Assembly (NCBI GenBank): GCA_016282915.1
Contig: JAEELW010000074.1
Coordinates: 1-49,077 of the forward strand
DNA length: 49,077 nt
Source of the DNA: Lachnospiraceae bacterium
GTDB lineage: Bacteria; Bacillota; Clostridia; Lachnospirales; Lachnospiraceae
Direction of reading: 5' to 3'
Below the pieces are notes generated by a model, which ran no database searches, was not told where the DNA came from, and saw only the letters and a program-made list of their open reading frames with translations. Each line of letters starts with the position of its first letter. The first letter of the stretch is position 1. Both the position numbers and the translations under genes were made by a program. Positions 18,660-25,324 of the stretch are shown here, in pieces.

Positions 18660-19341
18660 TTGCTTTTTTCTCCAGATAACGTGACAGCAGGCTGATCGGG
18701 TAGCAGGCCAGGAAGTAAAGAAGAAATACCGTTGCAAATACGCCGAAGGCCGCATTGGGTGAGCTTTTCCTGTTTGCCTCTATGATCTGCTGCCCCACCT
18801 TCAGTACCTCCACGATGCCGATCATCATCACAAGGCTGGTGGTCTTGATCATGCGGGTGATGAGGTTGATCGTATTCGGCAGGATACGCCTTATGATCTG
18901 CGGAACGATAACGAAGCAGTAAGTTTTGGCGGTGTTCATCCCCAGGGCTGCGCTGCTTTCATACTGGGCGCGCGGTATGCTCTGTACGGCTCCCCGCACC
19001 AGATCCGACATCTCCGCCGTTCCCCATAAGGAAAAGACGATGAGGGAGGACAGCTCCGGCGAAAGCTTGAGACCGAAGGCTCTGGTCGCCCCGAAATAGA
19101 CGATAAAGAGCAGCACCATCTGCGGCATGATCCTTATGATCTCCAGATAGAGCCTGCCAAAAAAGCGTATCCCCTTCCGCTTCAGCGACATGAGCACGCC
19201 GAGCAGTCCGCCGAGCGGAAGGCTGATCAGTACCGCGATCATGCTGATCCGCAGGGCCACAAGCAGTCCTTCCAGCAGCCGCATTGCATTATTTCCTTTG
19301 AATAGTACATCAAATCCGAGATCTGTTATGATACTCTCCAT
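18652..19341 (-). CDS. Amino acid ABC transporter permease (HisM/GlnP type)
   Basis: A 229-residue permease with about five transmembrane segments and an EAA loop at about 115-140 ([20 protein letters not shown]). It lies 95 nt after the other HisM-type permease, the largest gap in this operon downstream of metN. The two permeases differ in sequence and may form a heterodimer, as in HisQM-type importers. Confidence 0.92.
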   Translation of the reverse strand: MESIITDLGFDVLFKGNNAMRLLEGLLVALRISMIAVLISLPLGGLLGVLMSLKRKGIRFFGRLYLEIIRIMPQMVLLFIVYFGATRAFGLKLSPELSSLIVFSLWGTAEMSDLVRGAVQSIPRAQYESSAALGMNTAKTYCFVIVPQIIRRILPNTINLITRMIKTTSLVMMIGIVEVLKVGQQIIEANRKSSPNAAFGVFATVFLLYFLACYPISLLSRYLEKKANG

Positions 19342-19436
19342 AATCCTGTCCCATCCGTCAGCTCTTTACTGTCCTGTATCCGCCGGCATACGAAAAAAAA
19401 TTTCCTTTTCCTCCGCAGCAATACCATTAATCCCGC

Positions 19437-20096
19437 TCACGTCCCGCTCCGCCCGAATTCGAATTTCTTCTCCAGCTTCCTGCCCAGCAGCGACACCGGC
19501 AGGAGCATGACGATATAAAACAGGACCAGAAGCACCAGGCACTCCGTGGTATCGTAATAAAGTCCGATCAGATCCTTTGCCGTAAACATCAGATCCATGA
19601 GGCTGATGGCCGAAAATACACTGGTCTCCTTTAACAGAAAGATCACATTGGCCACCACGGAGGGCGTGCTTATCGCAAAGGCCTGCGGAAGCACCACATG
19701 CACAAACAGCTGTCGTCTCGTCATTCCGAGACTCAGGGCACTCAGGCTCTGCGCCGGCGGCACCGCATCCAGGCCGCTGCGGAAACTTTCCGCCATATAG
19801 CTGCCTCCCAGAAGCCCCAGCCCCACTGCACCGCAGAGCTCCGGCGATACCGTAAAGCCCAACTTCGGCAGGCCGAAGTAGATAAAGAAGAGCTGCACCA
19901 GTAAGGGCGTGTTACGGAAAAGCTCAATATAGCCCGCCATGAGGCCCGACAGGAGCGGTATCTTAAAATGCCTGATGAACGCAGCTGCAAGGCCGATCAG
20001 GAGTGAAAGAGCGATCCCTGCCCAGCCGATCCTTAAGGTGAGCAGGAACGCCTCTCCAAAACGCGGGAGATATTCTCCCATTACCGCAAGATCCAT
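19437..20096 (-). CDS. Amino acid ABC transporter permease (HisM/GlnP type)
   Basis: A 219-residue permease with an EAA loop (SGLDAVPPAQSLSALSLGMT). It starts 2 nt after the metI stop codon, and its ribosome binding site (AAGGCAGGG) lies in the 3' end of metI. This places polar amino acid permeases in one transcript with the methionine-type importer genes. It probably pairs with the following permease. Confidence 0.92.
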   Translation of the reverse strand: MDLAVMGEYLPRFGEAFLLTLRIGWAGIALSLLIGLAAAFIRHFKIPLLSGLMAGYIELFRNTPLLVQLFFIYFGLPKLGFTVSPELCGAVGLGLLGGSYMAESFRSGLDAVPPAQSLSALSLGMTRRQLFVHVVLPQAFAISTPSVVANVIFLLKETSVFSAISLMDLMFTAKDLIGLYYDTTECLVLLVLFYIVMLLPVSLLGRKLEKKFEFGRSGT

Positions 20097-20098
20097 AT

Positions 20099-20767
20099 TC
20101 AGCCCTGCCTTTTCCGGTGATCGAGTTTTCTTACGATCATCATCCCGAGGTTCTGTATCAGCTGGAAGATCAGGATGAGCAGCAGTACGGTGACCACCAT
20201 GATACCGGTCTCCCAGCGGTAGTAGCCGTAGCGTACCGCGATATCACCCAGGCCGCCGCCGCCCACGGTCCCCGACATGGCCGAATAACCAAGCAGTATC
20301 CCCGTTGTGATCGTTGCTCCCGACAGGAGTGCGGTCCTGGCTTCCACGAGCATGACCTTCGTTACGATCTGAAGATTATCCGCCCCCATGGCTTTGGCCG
20401 CCTCGATCACGCCGGGATCCACTTCATTGAGCGCCGCCTCCACCACTCTTGCCACATAGGGCGCCGCGCAGATCACCAGCGGAACGATGGTCGCCGTGGA
20501 ACCGTAGCTCTTCCCCACCAGCGCCCTGGTAAAGGGAATGAGCAGGATCAGCAGGATCAGGAAGGGGACGCTGCGTATGATATTGCAGAGAAAGCCCAGG
20601 CTTCCGTGGATGATACGGTTCGGGTGCAGCCCCTCTTTTCCGCTGACGGAAAGCAATATGCCGGCGGGAAGCCCCAGTACATAGGCCACGGCCGTAGAGA
20701 TCAGGGTCATGTAAAGCGTATCTCCGATCCCTTCCAGAAGCATCTGTATGGTCTTTTGATCAAACAT
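20099..20767 (-). CDS. metI: Methionine-type ABC transporter permease MetI
   Basis: A 222-residue permease of the MetI family with five to six hydrophobic segments. The MetI-type coupling region is visible around NEVDPGVIEAAKAMGADNLQ. Its ATG overlaps the metN stop region by 8 nt, so the two are probably translationally coupled. MetI forms a dimer that works with MetN and a NlpA/MetQ lipoprotein, here fused to another binding domain in the first gene of the operon. Confidence 0.93.
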   Translation of the reverse strand: MFDQKTIQMLLEGIGDTLYMTLISTAVAYVLGLPAGILLSVSGKEGLHPNRIIHGSLGFLCNIIRSVPFLILLILLIPFTRALVGKSYGSTATIVPLVICAAPYVARVVEAALNEVDPGVIEAAKAMGADNLQIVTKVMLVEARTALLSGATITTGILLGYSAMSGTVGGGGLGDIAVRYGYYRWETGIMVVTVLLLILIFQLIQNLGMMIVRKLDHRKRQG

Positions 20768-21773
20768 AGTCTCTCACCTCCGTCACCGTAAGTCCCCGCT
20801 CCCTGAAATAGCGGATGATGGCTTCTCTTTTTTCTTTATCTCCGGGCAGACCCAGGATCATCTCTCCTTTGGCCTTTCCGTTCACATTTCTGGTATCGGC
20901 CTTTAAGATATTGATCGGCGTTCCGAATTTCAATATCGTATTGGCGATGAGCGGTTCAAAGGAGGAATTCTCCCGGAACACGATGCGTACCGGCGTTCCG
21001 TTTTCCGCTTTCTCAAGCGGCATGTACGCTTCTTTTGTTCCCGAGATGAGCTCCCTTGCGGCATCCGTCTGCGGTGCTTCAAAGATACACTCCACAGGTC
21101 CTTCTTCTACGAGCTTTCCGTTTTCCACGATGGCCACCCGTTCGCAGATCTCGGTCACGACATTCATCTGATGTGTGATGATCACGATGGTCAGCTTCAG
21201 CTTTTCGTTGATCTCTTTCAGGAGCCTTAAGATCGAGCCGGCGGTCTGCGGGTCCAGTGCACTGGTGGCCTCGTCACAGAGCAGGATCTTCGGATCCGTG
21301 GCCAGCGCCCTTGCGATGGCCACACGCTGCTTCTGTCCGCCGGACAGCCGTGAGGGATATTCCTTTTCCTTCTCCTCCAGGGCTACGGTCTTTAAAAGCT
21401 CCCTTGCCTTCGCATAGGCTTCTTTTTTCTTTATCCCGGCGAGCCTCATCGGAAAGCAGACATTGTCGATCACGTTTTTCTGTTCCAGCAGGTTGAAACC
21501 CTGAAAGATCATTCCGATGCGGCTGCGTTCCTTCCGAAGCTGCTTCGCCGTGAGACTGCTTAAGTCCACCCCGTCGATCAGGACCTGCCCCTCGCTGGGT
21601 TTTTCCAGAAAGTTGATCGAACGTACCAGGGTGCTCTTGCCTGCGCCCGACATGCCGATGATCCCGTAGACCGTTCCGGAAGCGATGCTCAGATTCACAT
21701 CGTCCAGCGCCGTCAGTGTATGCTCTTCCGCTTCAAATCTTTTTGTCAGATGTCTGATCTCGATCGCGCTCAT
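20760..21773 (-). CDS. metN: Methionine-type ABC transporter ATP-binding protein MetN
   Basis: A 337-residue ATPase. Walker A is GMSGAGKST, the signature is [15 protein letters not shown], and Walker B is ILLCDEATSALDP with the Ala typical of MetN. A C-terminal NIL domain (about 260-337) is present; in E. coli MetN this domain binds methionine and inhibits transport. GGAGAG precedes the ATG. It lies 59 nt after the binding-protein gene, with a hairpin in between that may lower its expression relative to the lipoprotein. Confidence 0.94.
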   Translation of the reverse strand: MSAIEIRHLTKRFEAEEHTLTALDDVNLSIASGTVYGIIGMSGAGKSTLVRSINFLEKPSEGQVLIDGVDLSSLTAKQLRKERSRIGMIFQGFNLLEQKNVIDNVCFPMRLAGIKKKEAYAKARELLKTVALEEKEKEYPSRLSGGQKQRVAIARALATDPKILLCDEATSALDPQTAGSILRLLKEINEKLKLTIVIITHQMNVVTEICERVAIVENGKLVEEGPVECIFEAPQTDAARELISGTKEAYMPLEKAENGTPVRIVFRENSSFEPLIANTILKFGTPINILKADTRNVNGKAKGEMILGLPGDKEKREAIIRYFRERGLTVTEVRDYV

Positions 21774-21795
21774 TTTTCTCTCCGCCCGTATAGAA

Positions 21796-21822
21796 AAGGG
21801 AGGGCCTTGACGGTCCTCCCTT
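21796..21822 (-). terminator. Intercistronic hairpin between the binding protein and metN
   Basis: AAGGGAGG (21815-21822, minus-strand reading) pairs with CCTCCCTT (21796-21803) around an 11-nt loop and is followed by UUC. This is a partial terminator or mRNA-end stabiliser, as often found between an abundant binding protein and its less abundant membrane parts. Confidence 0.5.
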
Positions 21823-21832
21823 CTGTCCGTTC

Positions 21833-23515
21833 TTACTTTTTAAAGAAGATCACCGCTCCGTCGTATGTATCCGTGATGAATTTTTCGATCTCTTCAGATC
21901 TTAAAACGCTTACCAGCGCCTGGATCTTTGTGCTGTTTTCGTTTCCTTCATAGACCGCGATGATGTTCACATAGGTCTGTGCCGCTACGGAATCGCTGGA
22001 CTCGTATGCGATGGAATCCTTTCCTACCGAATAACCGGCTTCCAGTGCGTAGTTTCCGTTCAGTACCACAAACTCCACTTCACTCACGACTCTTGCGACC
22101 TGCGCTGCTTCCAGCTCCACAAATTCGATCTCATAAGGGTTCTCGGTGATATCGTTGATCGTGGCCGTAAGTCCGGCGTCATCTTTCAGCTTCAGCAGGC
22201 CGTTATCCTGCAGGAGCAGAAGGGCACGTGCTTCATTGGTGGTATCGTTGGGAACTGCGATACGGTCTCCCTTTGCGATATCGGAAAGGCTGTTTTTCGT
22301 TCCCGGATAGATCCCGAAGGGCTCGTAGTGGATATCGCCGGCATCTACAAGGTGGGTTCCCTGCTCTTCGTTAAAGCTATTCAGGTAAGGTACGTGTTCC
22401 ACATAGTTGGCGTCAAACTCGCCGGATTCCACCACCAGGTTGGGCTGTACATAATCTTCAAATTCCACGATGTCCAGGACATAACCGTAATCTTCAAGGA
22501 TCTCTGCGGCTTTTTCAAGGATCTGTGCGTGAGGGATCGGGGATGCCGCGATCCTGATCACTTCACCGTTTCCCTGCGGGATATCGAGCCCTTCTCCAGA
22601 CTGCACAACAGCATCATTCTGCACATCTGCGGGCTGCTCTCCATTTACGACACCGCCTTCCACGACCAGGGTTTCCTCATAATCCTTACCATAGGTATCC
22701 AGAAGGGTTGCTTCATAATCGGCATGGAAGAAATTCTCTTTTCCCAGATTTCTGATCTCGTCGTTCAGCCAGTTCAGAAGCGTGCTGTTGCCCTTCGAAA
22801 CGGCCGGTGCAATGGTATCCTGACTGCCGAGGGAAGGAATGCCCACAACATAACCCGGATTCTCGATGGCGTAGGCGATCACTTCCGTATTGTCATTGGC
22901 CCAGGCAACGCCGCTGCCGTTCTCAAAGGAGGTCTTGGCTGCCGCATAGGTATCGAATTTCTGCAGCTTGATCTCCGGGTTGTTCTGCTCAAGATAAGTC
23001 TCGGCTGTGGTGCCCGAGATGACGATGACCTGGTCATCCGCTCCGATCTGGCTCAGATCGGTGATCACGTTTCCTTCGGGGGAAACAACACCCAGTGCAA
23101 CATTCATGTAGGGAAGCGCGAAATCAACCTTCTGTGCTCTTTCCTCGGTCACCGTGAAGTTTGCAAGGACGATGTCCACCTTTCCGGTCTCGAGGTACTC
23201 CACCCTGCTGGCGGCTTCCGTGGAGACGTAATTGATATTCACTCCCAGATCCTGGCCGATGCGCTCTGCAAAATATACATCATAGCCCTGGTAAGTTCCG
23301 TTCTCATCCACATAACCGAAGGGGTTCTTGTCGGAGAAAACGCCGATGTTCACGGTTCCGCTCTCTTTGATCTCATCCAGGGTCCGGTAGATCTTTGCGC
23401 TGTCTGCCGGTGCATCCGCTTCCTTATCCGCCGCCTGGGCATTGCCGCAGCCCGTCAGCAGCGCGGCTCCGAGTCCCAGTGTTAATATGCCTTCCAGAAT
23501 TCTGTTCTTTTTCAT
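21833..23515 (-). CDS. Fused dual substrate-binding lipoprotein: family 3 binding domain plus MetQ/NlpA domain
   Basis: A 560-residue lipoprotein with lipobox LLTGC (Cys23). Residues about 40-275 are a family 3 polar amino acid binding domain (GTVNIGVFSDKNPFGY, YQGYDVYFAERI, ANFTVTEER). An acidic Gly/Gln/Val-rich linker (about 285-315) leads to a complete NlpA/MetQ domain at about 318-560 (EVIRIAASPIPHAQIL, DANYVEHVPYLNSF, VPNDTTNEARALLLL). Each half has roughly the length of a free binding protein, so both look functional. The downstream genes supply matching partners: MetNI for the second half, two HisM permeases and a GlnQ ATPase for the first. GGAGG precedes the ATG. The leader encodes a Cys-rich peptide and attenuator, which suggests cyst(e)ine and/or methionine as substrates. 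Confidence 0.92.
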   Translation of the reverse strand: MKKNRILEGILTLGLGAALLTGCGNAQAADKEADAPADSAKIYRTLDEIKESGTVNIGVFSDKNPFGYVDENGTYQGYDVYFAERIGQDLGVNINYVSTEAASRVEYLETGKVDIVLANFTVTEERAQKVDFALPYMNVALGVVSPEGNVITDLSQIGADDQVIVISGTTAETYLEQNNPEIKLQKFDTYAAAKTSFENGSGVAWANDNTEVIAYAIENPGYVVGIPSLGSQDTIAPAVSKGNSTLLNWLNDEIRNLGKENFFHADYEATLLDTYGKDYEETLVVEGGVVNGEQPADVQNDAVVQSGEGLDIPQGNGEVIRIAASPIPHAQILEKAAEILEDYGYVLDIVEFEDYVQPNLVVESGEFDANYVEHVPYLNSFNEEQGTHLVDAGDIHYEPFGIYPGTKNSLSDIAKGDRIAVPNDTTNEARALLLLQDNGLLKLKDDAGLTATINDITENPYEIEFVELEAAQVARVVSEVEFVVLNGNYALEAGYSVGKDSIAYESSDSVAAQTYVNIIAVYEGNENSTKIQALVSVLRSEEIEKFITDTYDGAVIFFKK

Positions 23516-23616
23516 ATCTTTGATCCTCCGTTTGTTTTTTCTTTTGATCTGTACCGGATCCCTTCTGCGGGATCCCTCTGTTATTCTTTATTACCGGGCC
23601 GCTTATGTCCTTTCCC

Positions 23617-23643
23617 GCGGAGGGAACTCCTCTTTCCCTCCGC
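23617..23643 (-). promoter_or_regulatory. Stable 10-bp hairpin in the leader, after the attenuator
   Basis: GCGGAGGGAA pairs perfectly with TTCCCTCCGC around a 7-nt loop. No U-tract follows, so it is not a terminator. A second hairpin (GGCCGG 23656-23661 with CCGGCC 23674-23679) lies just before it. Both should be in the mRNA only when the attenuator is read through; they may protect its 5' end. Confidence 0.45.
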
Positions 23644-23687
23644 CCCGCTGCCCCCGGCCGGCGTGCCCGTTCACCGGCCTGATGGGC

Positions 23688-23712
23688 AAAAAAATTCCGG
23701 GATCACTCCCGG
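23688..23712 (-). terminator. Attenuator terminator of the composite importer operon
   Basis: On the minus strand CCGGGA (23707-23712) and TCCCGG (23697-23702) form a stem with a GTGA tetraloop, followed by AA and seven U residues. It stands about 30 nt after the stop of the Cys-rich leader peptide and 173 nt before the first structural gene, so transcripts must pass it. The 5' arm with flanks (23706-23714, GCCCGGGAG) is perfectly complementary to 23795-23803 (CTCCCGGGC) inside the leader-peptide frame, which would be the antiterminator. Confidence 0.72.
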
Positions 23713-23742
23713 GCTCATGACTACGTCTATCTGAAATGACAG

Positions 23743-23850
23743 TTAACACGCATGGGGACACGACAAATGAGCCGCTTCCCCGGTCATCCTCATCGCCCGG
23801 GAGAAACACATTCGACACATACACCAACACTGTCTGTCTGTTCGCTTCAT
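23743..23850 (-). CDS. Cys-rich leader peptide (35 aa) of a predicted attenuator
   Basis: A 35-codon frame with an excellent ribosome binding site (AAGGAGG, 8-9 nt before ATG). Codons 8-15 read CWCMCRMC; in all there are six Cys and, besides the start, four Met. It ends with Cys-stop (TGT TAA). The antiterminator segment (23795-23803) begins at codon 16, so a ribosome stalled on the first Cys codons would leave it free to pair with the terminator arm. A ribosome that finishes would cover or pass it and allow termination. I therefore infer cysteine-responsive, possibly also methionine-responsive, transcription attenuation. The peptide itself probably has no other function. This frame is too short for standard gene finders. 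Confidence 0.7.
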   Translation of the reverse strand: MKRTDRQCWCMCRMCFSRAMRMTGEAAHLSCPHAC

Positions 23851-23919
23851 CAGTATTTCCTCCTTCTTCCGGAACCCTCACAGATCATCTCTTCCTCCTG
23901 CGCGGTTCCTCAAATTTCT

Positions 23920-23998
23920 GCCTCCGCTTCTGTCCCGCATCCCCTCGGCGGGGTCCTTCCTCTTTAACGAGGAAGGCTTGCATCACATTTTCGGAGGC
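23920..23998 (-). ncRNA. Multi-helix leader RNA of unknown class
   Basis: In the first 100 nt of the leader, GCCTCCG (23992-23998) pairs with CGGAGGC (23920-23926) and encloses two hairpins: an 8-bp stem CCTTCCTC/GAGGAAGG (23955-23976, 6-nt loop) and CCCC/GGGG (23941-23953). The result is a three-way junction with two purine-rich joining strands, each containing GATGC. I cannot match it to a riboswitch class: the SAM-I core (GGCCC, GGCAACC) is absent. A small hairpin ATCGTC/GACGAT precedes it. Confidence 0.4.
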
Positions 23999-24031
23999 GT
24001 ATCGTCTGCTTTGTTTTCTGACGATGGTATG

Positions 24032-24060
24032 AATATATCACCACTCCCCTAGTATGTCAA
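24032..24060 (-). promoter_or_regulatory. Promoter of the composite importer operon
   Basis: On the minus strand a perfect TTGACA (24055-24060) is followed after 17 nt by TATATT (24032-24037), with a TGn extension (TGATATATT). Predicted start near 24025, giving a leader of about 510 nt. The gene-free stretch 23516-24259 thus holds this promoter, the leader RNA elements described separately, two hairpins (24123-24142 GGACAGA/TCTGTCC and one just after with GCCCCGA/TCGGGGC) and the divergent dus promoter. Confidence 0.75.
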
Positions 24061-24204
24061 TAGGTTTTGTAGATTTTTTTATTTATTTTTTTCAAAGTTG
24101 TTTTTGGGAACACGGTTGCAGGACAGATGAGTTTCTGTCCGGCCCCGAGCCAGGCACTGCTGCGTGGCTTCGGGGCGATTCTTTGATCCGCAGGCATGCC
24201 GCCC

Positions 24205-24234
24205 TTGTCTTTACGGCTCTGCTGCTGATATAAT
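24205..24234 (+). promoter_or_regulatory. Promoter of the tRNA-dihydrouridine synthase gene
   Basis: TTGTCT (24205-24210) and TATAAT (24229-24234) with an 18-nt spacer; the -10 has a TGn extension (TGATATAAT). The leader before the ATG at 24260 is about 20 nt and holds AAGGAG. Confidence 0.6.
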
Positions 24235-24259
24235 ACTTTGTATTAAGGAGATAAGCAGA

Positions 24260-25258
24260 ATGGACTTCTATCTTGCCCCACTGGAGGGGATCACAGGCTA
24301 TATATACCGGAACGCGGTCCGGGAGTTTTTCGAGGAAGGGATCGTGAAATACTTCACCCCCTTTATCGCGCCCAGACAGGGACGGGGGATGAAACGGAAC
24401 GAAGAACGGGATATCCTGCCGGAGAACAATAAAGAACTGAAACTCATACCGCAGATCCTGACAAAGGATGCGGAAGACTTTCTTTCCCTTTCCCAAAGGA
24501 TCCACGAAGATTACGGTTACGACGAGATCAACTTAAACGCCGGCTGCCCCTCAAAGACCGTGACTACCCACGGAAAAGGTGCTGCTCTCCTGTCCGACCC
24601 GGAAGCGCTGGACCGGCTGCTTGACGGGATCTTCTCAAAGAGCTCTCTCCGGATCTCCGTTAAAACCCGCATCGGCGTGGAGTCGGAGGAGGAATTCGGC
24701 CCCATACTGGAAGTGTATAAGCGCTATCCTCTTTCTGAGCTCATCATCCATCCGCGTACGCAGACGGACGGCTACGGCGGACAGATCCGCATGGCCGCCT
24801 TTATCCGTGCCTTTCGGGAATGCAGCTTTCCCGTGATCTACAACGGTGATATTTTCAACATAAGGGACTATCAGGAAAAGATGAATGTGATCCGCAGCAG
24901 CACTCCGGACGGAAAACTTCCCCCGGCCGTGATGCTGGGCCGCGGCCTTATTTTCGATCCGGCCCTGGCCAGGGAACTCAGCCGCTGTGACAGCAATATG
25001 CTTAGCGAAGCAGAGGAAAGCGCTCCCGCGGACAGCGCTGCCTCCCTTACGGAACTCCGTGCCTTTCACGACCGCATCTTTACCGCCTATGAGGAGATCC
25101 TGGACGGTGACACGCCCCTGCTCTTCCACATGAAGGAGCTCTGGGGATACATGGGAAGGCTTTTCCCGGGAGATGCGAAAAAACTGAAAAGCATAAGGAA
25201 AGCCACAAAAAAAGCGGACTACCTTACGGCTGTCCGCAGCATCCTTCCATTATACTAG
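24260..25258 (+). CDS. dus: tRNA-dihydrouridine synthase family protein
   Basis: A 332-residue flavoenzyme that reduces uridines in the D-loop of tRNA with FMN and NAD(P)H. Visible Dus motifs in order: LAPLEGITGYIYRN near the N-terminus, LNAGCPSKTVTTHGKGAALL with the catalytic Cys, VKTRIGV, IHPRTQ, VIYNGDIF and MLGRGLIFDP. The start is set by AAGGAG 9 nt upstream; the frame is open further upstream but without a ribosome binding site. Which tRNA position it modifies cannot be told. It stands alone between a divergent importer operon and the convergent exosortase operon; only a weak hairpin (CCCGC/GCGGG near 25295-25321) lies after it. Confidence 0.93.
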   Translation: MDFYLAPLEGITGYIYRNAVREFFEEGIVKYFTPFIAPRQGRGMKRNEERDILPENNKELKLIPQILTKDAEDFLSLSQRIHEDYGYDEINLNAGCPSKTVTTHGKGAALLSDPEALDRLLDGIFSKSSLRISVKTRIGVESEEEFGPILEVYKRYPLSELIIHPRTQTDGYGGQIRMAAFIRAFRECSFPVIYNGDIFNIRDYQEKMNVIRSSTPDGKLPPAVMLGRGLIFDPALARELSRCDSNMLSEAEESAPADSAASLTELRAFHDRIFTAYEEILDGDTPLLFHMKELWGYMGRLFPGDAKKLKSIRKATKKADYLTAVRSILPLY

Positions 25259-25324
25259 TGCCTGCCAGCTTTTCCCGATAACACAGCCGAAATCCCGCAG
25301 CGCAGTAAAAACAACGCGGGCCGC

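Noticed and set aside
23603-23881. 92-codon open frame on the minus strand through the attenuator
   Set aside because: It begins with GTG without a ribosome binding site, runs through the terminator and has an implausible Gly/Arg/Pro-rich composition. The Cys-rich frame overlapping it has a strong ribosome binding site.
23901-23911. T-box-like sequence GAGGAACCGCG in the importer leader
   Set aside because: It resembles the T-box core, but the U of the UGGN bulge that pairs with the tRNA end is A here, and no adjacent terminator or specifier stem fits. The terminator lies about 200 nt away, after the leader peptide.
23516-24025. SAM-I (S-box) riboswitch upstream of the MetQ-containing fusion gene
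   Set aside because: Expected for a methionine importer, but the conserved GGCCC and GGCAACC core elements are absent on the minus strand.
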